Shown: positions 1-9,398, counted from the stretch's first letter. The stretch: 64,000 nt of DNA from Klebsiella sp. BIGb0407 (GCF_024807845.1 NZ_JANUEQ010000004.1:248001-312000), one strand, 5' to 3'. A program made the numbers and translations. Notes: generated from the letters alone by a model not told the origin.

Positions 1-48
1 GCTGCTGAATAAATTACGTCGCAGCCAGTAAATTGCTGAATGTTGCAT
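1..48 (-). CDS. aapM: Polar amino acid ABC transporter permease, AapM/YhdY type (5' end only)
   Basis: Only the first 16 codons lie in the window; the gene runs off the left edge. The N-terminus contains WLRRNLFSS, which matches the start of AapM/YhdY permeases. A clear ribosome binding site (GAGGAATTGAAT) sits directly before the ATG and overlaps the stop codon of the preceding permease, so the two are translationally close. AapM would pair with AapQ to form the membrane channel of a general L-amino acid importer. The identification rests on the short N-terminus plus gene order. Confidence 0.7.
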   Translation of the reverse strand, partial: MQHSAIYWLRRNLFSS

Positions 49-58
49 ATTCAATTCC

Positions 59-1291
59 TCAGCGTTCTTTAATGGCAACGTAACGGTTGAAGATATTCAT
101 CATCAATGACGTGCTGGCACTGATAATAAGATAAACCACCATCATGATAGCGATGGCCTCTAACGCCTGGCCGGTCTGGTTCATTAGTGTATTACTGATA
201 TTGGCAAGCTCCGGATAACCCACTACCACGGCAATCGAACTGTTTTTCGTCAGGCTGACATACTGGCTAGCAAGCGGCGGTACCATCACCCGCATCGCCT
301 GAGGAATAACGACATGGCGGGTGATATGCCAGGATGACAAAGAGAGGGAGCGAGCAGCCTCAAGCTGTCCTTTCGGTACCGACTGAATACCGGAGCGCAC
401 AATCTCAGCGATAAAAGCAGACGAATACAGAGCAATCCCCAGCAATAGCGCCGTAAATTCCGGGCTGACCGTAAAGCCACCTTTAAAATTAAAACCTCGC
501 AGTTCCGGGCTATTTAACTGTGAAGGGGCTCCGGCCAGCCACCAGACCAGAAGCGGCAGACCAATCACTAAGCCAACACGAAGTCTGGTGACGGAAAAAG
601 TACGCCCGTGCTGTTCACGTAAACGTCGGGAAATAAACGCCAGTAAACTGCTCAGTATCAGTGCCGCGACGAATGCAATAAGCGTCCATAACCACCCATC
701 ATGATGCTCTAAAACAGTGACTGTCAGCCCGCGGTTGGTCAAAAAACCAAAATTGAAGAGTTCAATAGCTTCGCGGGGTGCTGGCAGATTACGGATTAAT
801 ACCGACCAAAAAATGACCTGTAAAATAACCGGAACATTGCGCAGAAGCTCGACATAAACTTCCGCCAGTTTAACCAGCAACCAGTTTTTTGAGACGCGCC
901 CCAGACCGACAATAAACCCCAGTACTGTCGCCAGAACAATGCCACAGATAGCGACATACAGCGTATTCAGCAACCCAACCAGCACAGCACGGGCATAGTT
1001 ATCGCTAGACTGGTAATCAATCAGCGTTTCACCAATCGCAAACTGGGCACTTTGTTCAAGAAAAGCAAAGCCCGTGGTAATACGCTGAGTGCGCATATTG
1101 TCCACCGCATTACTGTATAGCCACCAGGAAAACACCACACACAGCAAAACCACTAGAACCTGGTAACACCAGGCACGGGTCGTCTTGCTGCCAAAAAAGG
1201 TAAGCAAAGGGTGGCGCGAACCTCCGGTTGAAGAAAGTGCGCGGTTTACATTGTCGATTGGTTTCATTATTTCAAAGTCAGTGACAGACAT
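59..1291 (-). CDS. aapQ: Polar amino acid ABC transporter permease, AapQ/YhdX type
   Basis: Inner-membrane permease of the general L-amino acid ABC family. After a cytoplasmic N-terminus the first membrane segment follows RAW (near residue 40). The long periplasmic stretch and the typical C-terminal block with the EAA-type loop (EAARSLSLSSWHITRHVVIPQ) are present. The length of about 410 residues fits AapQ. The start is uncertain: the ATG at 1291 has an AGAGGGA motif 14 bases upstream, a GTG at 1315 has no clear site, and a later ATG lies at 1267. It follows the binding-protein gene closely and precedes aapM, so the three form one transport unit. Confidence 0.85.
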   Translation of the reverse strand: MSVTDFEIMKPIDNVNRALSSTGGSRHPLLTFFGSKTTRAWCYQVLVVLLCVVFSWWLYSNAVDNMRTQRITTGFAFLEQSAQFAIGETLIDYQSSDNYARAVLVGLLNTLYVAICGIVLATVLGFIVGLGRVSKNWLLVKLAEVYVELLRNVPVILQVIFWSVLIRNLPAPREAIELFNFGFLTNRGLTVTVLEHHDGWLWTLIAFVAALILSSLLAFISRRLREQHGRTFSVTRLRVGLVIGLPLLVWWLAGAPSQLNSPELRGFNFKGGFTVSPEFTALLLGIALYSSAFIAEIVRSGIQSVPKGQLEAARSLSLSSWHITRHVVIPQAMRVMVPPLASQYVSLTKNSSIAVVVGYPELANISNTLMNQTGQALEAIAIMMVVYLIISASTSLMMNIFNRYVAIKER

Positions 1292-1328
1292 AAAAAAGAG
1301 AAAGATCCCTCTCACAGGGATCTATCAG

Positions 1329-2378
1329 TTAGCGAATCGGTAAGCCGTACAACAGGCCACCTTCGGTCCACAGATTATTTAAATCACGATCCAAAGGTTC
1401 TGTGGTTTGCGGGCCAAAGTGGCGGTTATAGATATCACCGTAGTTCCCCACCTGTTTCACCAGGTTATAGGCCCATTTATTATCCAGGCCCAGTTTCTGA
1501 CCATAGTCACCGCTTACACCTAACAGGCCTTGTACATCGGGATCCACTGACTTCAGCTGTTCATCAACATTGTTCTGATTCACTTTTAGCTCTTCAGCAT
1601 TGAAGGTGGCGTAAACCACCCACTTCACAATATCAGCCCACTGGTCATCACCCCGGCGAACGGCCATTGCCAGCGGTTCTTTGGAGTAGATACCAGGTAA
1701 AATAATGTGGTCGTCGGCATTTTCGGCATCAAAGTTTTTCACGCCAGATAACGCCACTTTATCCCGGGCAATCACATCACAACGCCCGGCAAGGTACGCG
1801 GCGACATACTCCTTATTATTTTCAATCACCACCGGCGTGTAGTGCATATTGCGCGAGGCAAAAATCTGCGCCACATTCTGCTCGGTGCTGCTGCCTGGCG
1901 TGATACACACTGTCGCACCATCCAGATCTTCTACTTTTTTAACCCCACTGTTAGCGCGGACCATAAACCCGGTGCCGGTATAAAAATTCGGTGGTGCAAA
2001 ACTCAGCCCGAGTGAAACATCCCGAGTCAAAGAAGCGGTGATATTGCGCGAAAGCACATCAACTTCACCGGACTGAATAGCCGGAAAGCGCTGAGCAGTT
2101 GAAAGCGGAGTGAAACGGACTTTACTGGCATCACCAAATACGGCCGCTGCCAGAGCGCGGCAAAAATCCACATCCAAACCTTGCCACTGGCTTTTACTAT
2201 CAATAGAGGCAAAGCCATGCCGTGCCGGATGGACACCGCAGACCACCTCACCTCGGGCAAGAATTTTTTTGAGCGTATCGCCGCTTGCGACAGGCGCTTC
2301 ATTCGCTAATGCCTGACCTGTTAAGGCGCTGAATGCCAGCAACAATGCCCCCGCCACGAAAGTCGTTTGTTTCAACAT
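1329..2378 (-). CDS. aapJ: Periplasmic amino acid-binding protein, AapJ/YhdW type
   Basis: Solute-binding protein of the Aap-type importer. A classic Sec signal peptide ends near ALANEAP (about residue 25), followed by the family 3 solute-binding fold beginning around DTLKKILARGEVVCGVHP. The length of 349 residues is normal for the family. AAGGAACTTTC immediately before the ATG is a good ribosome binding site. It is the first gene of the aapJ-aapQ-aapM unit and lies about 140 bases after the TauE/SafE-type gene on the same strand, so it may belong to the same long operon. The ligand cannot be read from sequence; the family takes polar amino acids. Confidence 0.85.
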   Translation of the reverse strand: MLKQTTFVAGALLLAFSALTGQALANEAPVASGDTLKKILARGEVVCGVHPARHGFASIDSKSQWQGLDVDFCRALAAAVFGDASKVRFTPLSTAQRFPAIQSGEVDVLSRNITASLTRDVSLGLSFAPPNFYTGTGFMVRANSGVKKVEDLDGATVCITPGSSTEQNVAQIFASRNMHYTPVVIENNKEYVAAYLAGRCDVIARDKVALSGVKNFDAENADDHIILPGIYSKEPLAMAVRRGDDQWADIVKWVVYATFNAEELKVNQNNVDEQLKSVDPDVQGLLGVSGDYGQKLGLDNKWAYNLVKQVGNYGDIYNRHFGPQTTEPLDRDLNNLWTEGGLLYGLPIR

Positions 2379-2518
2379 GAAAGTTCCTTCTGCTACTCAT
2401 CATCAATATTTATTAAGGGTTAAATGTGACCGGCACAGATAACGTTATTTTTTTCAAAATGAGCCGTCCTGGCAAAGACAAAATCCAGCAAAGCAAATGC
2501 GAAAATGGTCTGATAAAA

Positions 2519-3286
2519 TCAGTGACTCATGCCCTGCCATAACAATTGCAGGCCTAATATCAGCATCGTCAGCCTGAACACCACGCGAAAGAAGCGTTCA
2601 GGCAAATGATCCAGTAAACGTGTTCCAAGCCAGGTGCCTAAAACCCCACTGACTATCATGGCAGCCAGGACAGGTAACCAGGCAGACCAGGCGAATCCCA
2701 GCAATCCAAAAGCGAGGATCTTCAGGCCATGCTGAAGGACCATGCAGATTGAGTGTGTCGCAATCAGCGGTTGCTTGGTCAGCCCCTGAGAGCTGATAAG
2801 CCCTGCCACCATCGGCCCTGTTGCCCCTACAATCATCGACCCCAGACTGCTTAATCCCCCACCGAGAATAAATAAGGGCCGGTTGAGAGGTTTACTTTTG
2901 CGACGTGGACGGCAAACCGACCACAGCACAAACAGACCTAAGGCTATACGTGCCGCACTGTCCGGAATAATCGCCACCAGTGGCGTACCCAGCGCAATCC
3001 CGATGACACAACCCAGTAAAAACCACAGCACCAGCGGCCAGACGATATAGATTCGTTGGATCAGACTACGGCTCAGATTCGACCCTAGCTGCACAATGCC
3101 GTGGACCGGCATCAGGCTACTGACCGGCATCCCCACCGCCATGATGGCGAGTAATACTGTGCCTCCTCCAAGCCCCAGGGCCGCTGTCAGCGCAGAGGTC
3201 ACAAAACTACACAGCACCATCACACAGGCAAATACGGGTGAAATATCAGCGGGAACCCATTGCTGAATCAGCTCTATTCCACTCAA
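2519..3286 (-). CDS. TauE/SafE (TSUP) family membrane protein
   Basis: A very hydrophobic protein of 255 residues with about eight membrane segments and the duplicated glycine-rich TSUP pattern (ALGLGGGTVLLAIM near residue 38, and a related GGGLSSLGSMIVGATG near residue 145). Members export or import sulfite, sulfonates, sulfoacetate or other small organic anions. The start is most likely TTG at 3286, whose TTGA overlaps the stop codon of the preceding MmgE/PrpD gene; CAGGATG upstream serves as ribosome binding site. Overlap with a catabolic gene suggests the transporter moves a substrate or product of that pathway. The substrate is not known. Confidence 0.8.
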   Translation of the reverse strand: MSGIELIQQWVPADISPVFACVMVLCSFVTSALTAALGLGGGTVLLAIMAVGMPVSSLMPVHGIVQLGSNLSRSLIQRIYIVWPLVLWFLLGCVIGIALGTPLVAIIPDSAARIALGLFVLWSVCRPRRKSKPLNRPLFILGGGLSSLGSMIVGATGPMVAGLISSQGLTKQPLIATHSICMVLQHGLKILAFGLLGFAWSAWLPVLAAMIVSGVLGTWLGTRLLDHLPERFFRVVFRLTMLILGLQLLWQGMSH

Positions 3287-4605
3287 CGATAATCATCCTG
3301 TAATAACCTCTGATAGAGTGACTTCGCCGCTTCAAGCGGCAGTGCCCGGGTCGCACAATCAAAGAATTTCTCGACAAGCACCCCTTCCGGAAGCGGGCGA
3401 GATGGGCTGGAACCCAATGCACCAGCAACTGACTGATGGAACTGCTGTCCATCAGTGGTGGTTAAGGTGACATAAGCGGTATGGGTGACCGTATCCTGAT
3501 GGGTCGTCAGGGTGACTTTATTCATTAATGCCTGGGTTTGGGGGTCAGAAAAACGGGCATTATCGACAAAATCATCCAGCGTCAGCGTTCCTGTGACAAA
3601 AGCCCGCGCCACGCAGTAATGCAGGCTAAATTTTCCTGCCAGCGGGTTTTCAGGCTGCGGAATATTGATATGCGGAAAACGGATCGGATGAACCTGTACC
3701 TCAATGCGGGCAATCTCTTCAGCCTGTAGTTCGGTCTGTTTACGCAATTCAAGTACGCCATCGACAGGAGACAAAATGGCATAACAACAAGAGAAGTATT
3801 TGAAGTTATTACTTTTCTCCGTATCAAGGATATGAACCTTTCCTTCCCAGGATTCTGTCAGGGGTAAGGCATCAGCATTGGCGCTGCCATTAAAGACATT
3901 GAAATAACCATGGTGATGTTCAAACGCTGTTTTACCGGCGCTAAAATCCGCTTCAGCTAATAACACGGCCAGCACGGCGCTGCGTGCCGCCTGTCCAACC
4001 CCCAGCGCTTTGGTCTCACTACCAAAATTAGACTTAATTCCACTGGCCAGTGAGGTACAAATAGAGAGCGCCGTTGCCGTCTGCTGTTCGCTTAAACCTA
4101 CTAATACTGCCGCCGCGGCAACGCCCGCAAAGATTCCCACCGTGGTGGTTGGATGCCAGCCATGGCGATACTGGAAAGGACTAACTGCTTTACCCATCCG
4201 TACCGCGGTTTCATATCCTGTCAGATAGGCACGAATAATCGCATCACCGTTAAGGTTACGATCGTCCGCCAGGGCCAACAAAGCAGGTAGCACGGCAACC
4301 GAGATATGACCATGTAACCAGGAGTTGGAATCATCAAAATCCAGCAAGTGGGCCGCAGTGCCATTTAATAACGCGGCATCAAGCGGGTTTAAACGCAGGT
4401 CAGTTCCGAACACCCGACTGTTACCCTTCGCCGCTGACAGAGTAATTACGCTACGTAATTTACCCGCCTCTTCCTGGACAGCCCCCGCCAGAGTCACGCC
4501 CAGGGTATCGATAATGGCAATACGCGCCTGTTCACGCGCCAGCTCAGAGAAGGGTTGCTGCGAAAAAGAGAGTAAGTTCTTCGCAAATTGTTGCGCCACG
4601 GTCAT
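3283..4605 (-). CDS. MmgE/PrpD family protein (first paralogue)
   Basis: Belongs to the MmgE/PrpD superfamily, which includes 2-methylcitrate dehydratase, cis-aconitate decarboxylase and iminodisuccinate epimerase. The conserved LDFDDSN stretch (near residue 90) and GWHPTTTVG (near 147) are present. At the usual lysine-histidine motif it reads KALGVGQAA, keeping the lysine but replacing the histidine. The downstream catalytic-histidine position aligns with a leucine (FSCCYAIL). It therefore probably differs in chemistry from its neighbour. The ATG at 4605 has AAGGA seven bases upstream. It lies 17 bases after the second paralogue and overlaps the TauE/SafE gene. The substrate is unknown. Confidence 0.85.
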   Translation of the reverse strand: MTVAQQFAKNLLSFSQQPFSELAREQARIAIIDTLGVTLAGAVQEEAGKLRSVITLSAAKGNSRVFGTDLRLNPLDAALLNGTAAHLLDFDDSNSWLHGHISVAVLPALLALADDRNLNGDAIIRAYLTGYETAVRMGKAVSPFQYRHGWHPTTTVGIFAGVAAAAVLVGLSEQQTATALSICTSLASGIKSNFGSETKALGVGQAARSAVLAVLLAEADFSAGKTAFEHHHGYFNVFNGSANADALPLTESWEGKVHILDTEKSNNFKYFSCCYAILSPVDGVLELRKQTELQAEEIARIEVQVHPIRFPHINIPQPENPLAGKFSLHYCVARAFVTGTLTLDDFVDNARFSDPQTQALMNKVTLTTHQDTVTHTAYVTLTTTDGQQFHQSVAGALGSSPSRPLPEGVLVEKFFDCATRALPLEAAKSLYQRLLQDDYR

Positions 4606-4622
4606 CAAAGAGTCCTTAAAAA

Positions 4623-5990
4623 TCAGTAGTTACCAGCGAGTAAAGCCGTTATCGTTGCCAGAGATCCCGGTCGTTCAAAGTGCGCGGCGGCCTGATAAAG
4701 GGCGGCACTACGTTCTGCGCCGAGTACCGGTATCGTTAAAGCGGCAAATTTTTCGTACAGCTCTTCTTCGGTCAATGGATTCTGTGGATGCCCGCGATAA
4801 ACATCGGTATGCGCATGAATGACCTCGCCATCGCTCAGCAAAACGTCGATAAACGCGGAGCTAGCGGACTGCCCTTCAACGGCTTCGATAGTCAGTAATG
4901 GCAGGAACTTACGGGCATTAACATCACTCGTTGTTTGCGGAGTAAAATCAGCATCAGTCAGGCGATAACCGCTCAGCGCGAGGGCAATGCAGTAGGGAAT
5001 ACTGAATTTACTTTCCAGCGGATTTTTCGGATCCATTATCCCGGCATTCACCATCCCCATCGGGTGTACCCGGGCGCTAATACGTTCAATCTCGCGTCCG
5101 TTTAACTGCGGGTAAATTTTTAGTGCAGTCTCAATCGAGGCATGGGTTCCACGGCAGCTGGCATAAAGTTTGTAGCCGTTAGTCAGCAGCTCCCAGCTAT
5201 CACCAAAATCCAGCTCGGGAATATCCACCTCACCCTGCTGAATAAAATTACGTACCCAGCCATCGGTTTCATAAAAGTGATGAGCGCCAACGAAACCTTC
5301 ACTGGCTAGCTGTGCAGCAAGGATGCCATCCATCGCCGCTTTCCCTGCATGGAAAGGTTTCCCGTGCGTGCCGGAGGATTTTTGCAGGCCCCCCATCATG
5401 GTCGCCGCGCCACCCAGCGCATTCGCGATTTGTTCAGTGTTAAGCCCAAGGATCGAGGCAGCTACCGCAGTCGCACCGGCTCGTCCAACTACGGAAGTGG
5501 GATGAAAACCACGGCGTTGTAAATGGCGCCCGACGCCCGGAACCCAGCCACCACCGAGTTTGGCCATGACTTCAAACCCGGCGATAAATGCCCGTAATGT
5601 CTGTTCTTCGTTAGCAGAATGGGTCTGAGCCATAGCCAGAGCCGTTGCCCAGCATGGTCCTCCGGGATGGCCTGAACCTGCCGGATGGGTGTCATCAAAA
5701 TCAGTTGCGTGGGCCATAGTGGCGTTGATCAACGCGGCCAGTGCCGGGGTAGTCGTTGCCCCGAGAAAAATACGCGCATCACCGGTGGCACCCCACGATT
5801 TAGCGACCTGACGAACAGCCAGTACCGCCTCATCGTTAACAGCACCAATAGCCACAGCCAGGTGATCGATTAGCGCCCTTTTCGCCTCATGGAATACCGC
5901 CGGAGGAATGTTCCATTCATAAGCATGTGCAATGAAATAACTGAGTTGTGAACCACGAGGGTAATCAGTTTGCGATGTTTCTGTTGTCAT
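4623..5990 (-). CDS. MmgE/PrpD family protein (second paralogue)
   Basis: Full-length MmgE/PrpD-family enzyme of about 455 residues, probably the first gene of the leftward operon. Canonical motifs are all visible: TDFDDTHP, GFHPTSVVG, KPFHAGKAAMDG with both lysine and histidine, and CRGTHASIE with the downstream histidine. It is therefore the likely active dehydratase, decarboxylase or epimerase of the pair. The ATG at 5990 is preceded by GGAAATAAAA; an upstream in-frame ATG at 6002 lacks a good site. It is divergent from a GntR/FCD regulator, which probably controls it. The exact reaction cannot be deduced. Confidence 0.85.
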   Translation of the reverse strand: MTTETSQTDYPRGSQLSYFIAHAYEWNIPPAVFHEAKRALIDHLAVAIGAVNDEAVLAVRQVAKSWGATGDARIFLGATTTPALAALINATMAHATDFDDTHPAGSGHPGGPCWATALAMAQTHSANEEQTLRAFIAGFEVMAKLGGGWVPGVGRHLQRRGFHPTSVVGRAGATAVAASILGLNTEQIANALGGAATMMGGLQKSSGTHGKPFHAGKAAMDGILAAQLASEGFVGAHHFYETDGWVRNFIQQGEVDIPELDFGDSWELLTNGYKLYASCRGTHASIETALKIYPQLNGREIERISARVHPMGMVNAGIMDPKNPLESKFSIPYCIALALSGYRLTDADFTPQTTSDVNARKFLPLLTIEAVEGQSASSAFIDVLLSDGEVIHAHTDVYRGHPQNPLTEEELYEKFAALTIPVLGAERSAALYQAAAHFERPGSLATITALLAGNY

Positions 5991-6051
5991 TTTTATTTCC
6001 ATCTGGCAGATAAAAAATATTGCAAAACATACTCATGCAAAAATGCATTCA

Positions 6052-6063
6052 ATTGTATACAAT
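6052..6063. promoter_or_regulatory. Perfect palindrome, probable GntR/FCD operator
   Basis: ATTGTATACAAT is a perfect 12-base palindrome and fits the TNGTNNACNA pattern bound by FCD-type GntR regulators. It lies in the divergent region between the MmgE/PrpD operon and the GntR gene. Just to its left, 6035-6048 holds a second inverted repeat, ATGCA-AAAA-TGCAT. Binding by the adjacent regulator is inferred. Confidence 0.6.
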
Positions 6064-6247
6064 AAAAAACAATGCAAACATAACAGCCAAATCGCGCCAG
6101 ACAAAAGATGTAAAATGAATATGCTAAGAACAAAATTAGCATTAGCCTGGCATTGAGTATGGCAATATAGTGACGCCACTCCCGATGCGTGCTTTCATAT
6201 CCGGACTGTGGTTATCACTCCAAAACCTGACGGTTAATAAGAAAAAC

Positions 6248-6901
6248 ATGAATTTAAAATCCTCCACCGCTGCTGTGGTTCAAACCCCTTTTGAAATATT
6301 GATCGCTGCTATTGAACGGGGGGAGCTGTTACCTGGAGAACGGTTGCAGGAGATAAGGCTGGCAGAAAAGTTTGGTATCAGTCGCACCCCGATTCGGGAA
6401 GCATTGCATCGTCTTGAAACTCTTGGCCTGGCAGAACCCGGCACCAAACGGGGCTTAATTGTTGCCAGCATCAGCTATGAAAAATTACGTCAGCTTTTTG
6501 CGGTGCGCGAAGGGCTGGAAAAAATGGCCGTTCAGCTAGTCGTTTCCGCCGCCTCAGATGAAGAAATAGCGCTGTTGCAGGATATGGTAAACAGTGAAAA
6601 AACGCTGACTGACAGTAAAGCCCTGCACGACCATAATCGTCTGTTTCATCGGCAGATTTATCGTTCAGCACATAACCCGTATCTGAATGAAATGCTGGAT
6701 AACTTGCGTATTCACCTGTCATTACTGCAAGGCACCACTTATGCACTCCCTGACCGCACGGAAGAAGCCAAACAGGAACATCAGGCAATAGTCGATGCGC
6801 TGGCCCGCCGGGATAGTCAGGCCGCTCAGGATGCGGCCTGTGAACATGTGCGCAATGGTTACCGTGCCAGGCTGGCGATTATCAGTCAGATTGACCGCTG
6901 A
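6248..6901 (+). CDS. GntR family transcriptional regulator, FCD type
   Basis: N-terminal winged helix-turn-helix of the GntR type (RLAEKFGISRTPIREALHRLE) followed by an FCD ligand-binding domain with its typical metal-site region (HDHNRLFHRQIY and a later EHQAIVDAL). The ATG at 6248 begins close to the DNA-binding domain, as usual; longer in-frame starts at 6170 (GTG) and 6185 exist, and none has a strong ribosome binding site. The gene is divergent from the MmgE/PrpD and Aap transport genes and probably represses them until an acidic effector binds. FCD regulators commonly sense carboxylic or amino acids. Confidence 0.85.
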   Translation: MNLKSSTAAVVQTPFEILIAAIERGELLPGERLQEIRLAEKFGISRTPIREALHRLETLGLAEPGTKRGLIVASISYEKLRQLFAVREGLEKMAVQLVVSAASDEEIALLQDMVNSEKTLTDSKALHDHNRLFHRQIYRSAHNPYLNEMLDNLRIHLSLLQGTTYALPDRTEEAKQEHQAIVDALARRDSQAAQDAACEHVRNGYRARLAIISQIDR

Positions 6902-6948
6902 TATTCAGAACGTTTTCCTGATAGTTAGCCCATCAATATCGAGGTTCT

Positions 6949-7251
6949 ATGAGCTATATCCTGCAAGTTGATTTCCCTTACGCTGGCCCATGGGGCGATG
7001 AAATGACACAGGCGATGGAAGGTCTGGCCGTTTCCATTGCCAGTGAGCCTGGTCTTATCTGGAAGATATGGACAGAAAATAAAGCGGATAATGAAGCCGG
7101 AGGAATTTATCTGTTCAGTACCCGCGAGGCCGCTCAGGCCTATCTGGAAATGCACACTGAGCGGCTGAAAAGTTTTGGTATTTCACCGGTAGATGGCAAA
7201 ATATTCGCGGTAAATGAGGCTTTATCGTTGATTGACAGAGCACCGTTGTAA
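6949..7251 (+). CDS. YdhR-like monooxygenase-fold protein
   Basis: A 100-residue ferredoxin-like (antibiotic biosynthesis monooxygenase-type) protein resembling YdhR: ILQVDFPYAGPWG at the start, PGLIWKIWTENK centrally, and an AQAYLEMHTERL helix near the C-terminus. Such proteins form small dimers and are implicated in oxidation or detoxification of aromatic compounds; the substrate here is unknown. GAGG lies just before the ATG. The gene follows the GntR gene by 47 bases on the same strand and may be cotranscribed with it. Confidence 0.75.
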   Translation: MSYILQVDFPYAGPWGDEMTQAMEGLAVSIASEPGLIWKIWTENKADNEAGGIYLFSTREAAQAYLEMHTERLKSFGISPVDGKIFAVNEALSLIDRAPL

Positions 7252-7314
7252 ACGTCGATGGCTTAATTGGGCGTTGTAACAAACGCCCATCACTAAAGCC
7301 TTCATTGCCGTTCA

Positions 7315-8622
7315 TTACCAGGGTATCAATAGTCCCCAGCTCTCCATCAGCCCGGGCAACTGTGATAGCAAATAGAGCACCAGACCTATCGTTCCCCCCA
7401 CCAGGGTGCCGTTGATACGGATAAATTGCAGGTCTTTACCAATATTGAATTCAATTTGGTCGGCCAGCTCTTTACTGTCCCAGCTATTCACCGTATCGCT
7501 AATATGACGCGTGATAAAAGCGGCAAAATCGGGCGTCATGCGCCGCACGGCCAGTTCCAGATGTTCATTCAATGAAGCCTGTAGCGCTTTATCACTTAAT
7601 AATGTTTCACCAAACCATTGCCCAGCCAGGGCGATACGCTGCTGTACTCGAGAATCATCGCTGGCACAGTCCGTTTTTAACCAGCTACGTAAATCCCCCC
7701 ATAATTCACCGAGATAGCGATTAAAAGCTTCATCATCTTTCAGATAGCGTTTGATACCGTCCGCTTTCGCCATCAGATCCGGAGAGGTTTTTAATTCAGT
7801 AATAAAGCGCTGCACCGCCCTGTCAAATCCCTGACGAATCTGGTGCTGTTTATCATGGTTAATATCGTCGAGTAAGCGGTTAACTGCATCCGAGACCCAC
7901 TCGGCGCTCTGCTCTCCCAGCCATTCCGTAGGCAACAGCTTCGCTTTACGCGGGTGTTCGGTATTCAACCAGCCAGTTATCTGACCGGCAATAAACTCCC
8001 GGCTACTCGGTTTTTTTAATAACCCGAGCAACTGTCCAATCAGCGCCTCAAGCAATGCCTGGTGACGATTATTCTTCGTCATACTCTCTAGCAGGATGGC
8101 TCCCGAGTGACTCAAGTCGACATTATCAATCGCCTTATGTACCCCACGACGGATAAGTTTTTGGATCCGCGTATCATCCGCGAGCTCCAGAAAGGTTCCC
8201 ATGATGTTCAGTAAGTATTTTCCCAGCAGGCGAGCGTTTTCAGGCTTATTCAACCATATTCCCAGCAGCCGGACTGGCTGATGGCGGTGGATCAGTGAGA
8301 CAAGGGACTGCGTATCGAGAAACTTTTCCTGAATAAAAACACCAAGGTTAGTCGCTATTTTCTCCTTATTACGCGGAATAATCGCAGTATGCTTGCTAAT
8401 AAAGGGTATCGGCACCGGGCGAAAGAGTGCGTATACCGCAAACCAGTCCGCCAGCGCACCAATCATGGCCGCTTCAGAAATCGCTTTCAGCCCACGAACC
8501 CAAAAATTGGCCGGCAGGAATAGCGTGATGATAAAGGTCGCTGCCGCCAATAGCAGCAGCGCCAGCGCCAGGCGCTTGGCTTTTTGTAGCTCTCGTTTTT
8601 GATATACGTTTTTTTGTGTCAT
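7315..8622 (-). CDS. yjiN: DUF445 inner membrane protein YjiN
   Basis: 435 residues with an N-terminal membrane hairpin (residues about 17-60), the strongly conserved [22 protein letters not shown] stretch in two parts around it, a long helical soluble domain, and a final membrane segment ([16 protein letters not shown]). It closely resembles E. coli YjiN, whose function is unknown. The gene stands alone, convergent with the YdhR-like gene. Confidence 0.85.
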   Translation of the reverse strand: MTQKNVYQKRELQKAKRLALALLLLAAATFIITLFLPANFWVRGLKAISEAAMIGALADWFAVYALFRPVPIPFISKHTAIIPRNKEKIATNLGVFIQEKFLDTQSLVSLIHRHQPVRLLGIWLNKPENARLLGKYLLNIMGTFLELADDTRIQKLIRRGVHKAIDNVDLSHSGAILLESMTKNNRHQALLEALIGQLLGLLKKPSSREFIAGQITGWLNTEHPRKAKLLPTEWLGEQSAEWVSDAVNRLLDDINHDKQHQIRQGFDRAVQRFITELKTSPDLMAKADGIKRYLKDDEAFNRYLGELWGDLRSWLKTDCASDDSRVQQRIALAGQWFGETLLSDKALQASLNEHLELAVRRMTPDFAAFITRHISDTVNSWDSKELADQIEFNIGKDLQFIRINGTLVGGTIGLVLYLLSQLPGLMESWGLLIPW

Positions 8623-8918
8623 GGCTTCATCATAGCGTTGGCGGTGAAAAGCAGCCAGTTACGTCTGTATCGCTGGCAAGAGAGTAAACTCTAACACCGT
8701 AAAACATTACCGTCATATTACGAATAAAAATCACAATATAGTAATATACGATATTGTTACTATTATTTACCGTCAGAAAAAATAATATTACAGAAAGTAT
8801 TATTCATAAAACGCTCATTTAAAATATGCACCAGGAACTATCTATTGACCTGAATTGCAAATTAATACGATTATAATCACCATCTCGCCACCAATAATAT
8901 GAAAAACCTAAAAAGATC
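8623..8918. other. AT-rich intergenic stretch
   Basis: About 300 bases between divergent yjiN and the lipoprotein gene. From 8700 on it is strongly AT-rich and no coding sequence or RNA was recognised. It presumably holds promoters for both flanking genes. The base composition differs from the yjiN side and suggests acquired DNA. Confidence 0.4.
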
Positions 8919-9332
8919 ATGAAATATATAACCATCATATTGACCACTTGTGTATTAACAAGCTGCAGTATATTCGACTCAACTCCTGAGCGCCCACTAC
9001 ATGAGCTAAATAATGATGAATTATGCCGAATGCTTGGAGAAAAAAACCATAATGGAGGTTTAATATTAAATATATACGAAGAACTGAATAAAAGAACAGA
9101 TAAAGTAGACTACGAAAGGTGTTTTGCACTTGAAGTCACTGAAAAAGAGAAAGATAAATTAGAAAAATTCAGAGCTGAAACAGTTACAGAAATGGGAATG
9201 GGAAGAGAGATCGGCACAGGGATGGGGCAAAATCATCGCCTGCCTGGTTCTATAATAAAAGATGCTGACATGATAAATAGCATCAACAAACCCGGCGTTA
9301 AATTTAGATATTCATCTAATGGGATAAAATAA
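8919..9332 (+). CDS. Small predicted lipoprotein, unknown function
   Basis: A 137-residue protein not recognised as a named family. The N-terminus MKYITIILTTCVLTSC is a lipoprotein signal with lipobox LTSC, so the mature protein would start at Cys16 and be lipid-anchored. The rest is charged and soluble, with a glycine/methionine-rich segment (EMGMGREIGTGMGQNH). Codon use is AT-rich compared with yjiN and ybdJ on either side. It sits next to a decayed toxin gene, which fits a small horizontally acquired islet. Serine after the lipobox cysteine suggests sorting to the outer membrane, by inference. Confidence 0.65.
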   Translation: MKYITIILTTCVLTSCSIFDSTPERPLHELNNDELCRMLGEKNHNGGLILNIYEELNKRTDKVDYERCFALEVTEKEKDKLEKFRAETVTEMGMGREIGTGMGQNHRLPGSIIKDADMINSINKPGVKFRYSSNGIK

Positions 9333-9398
9333 CAACCTTATATTCCGACTCACCCCAGAAGCTGACAAAAAAAACGGATTTATATAAACAAGAAAGCG

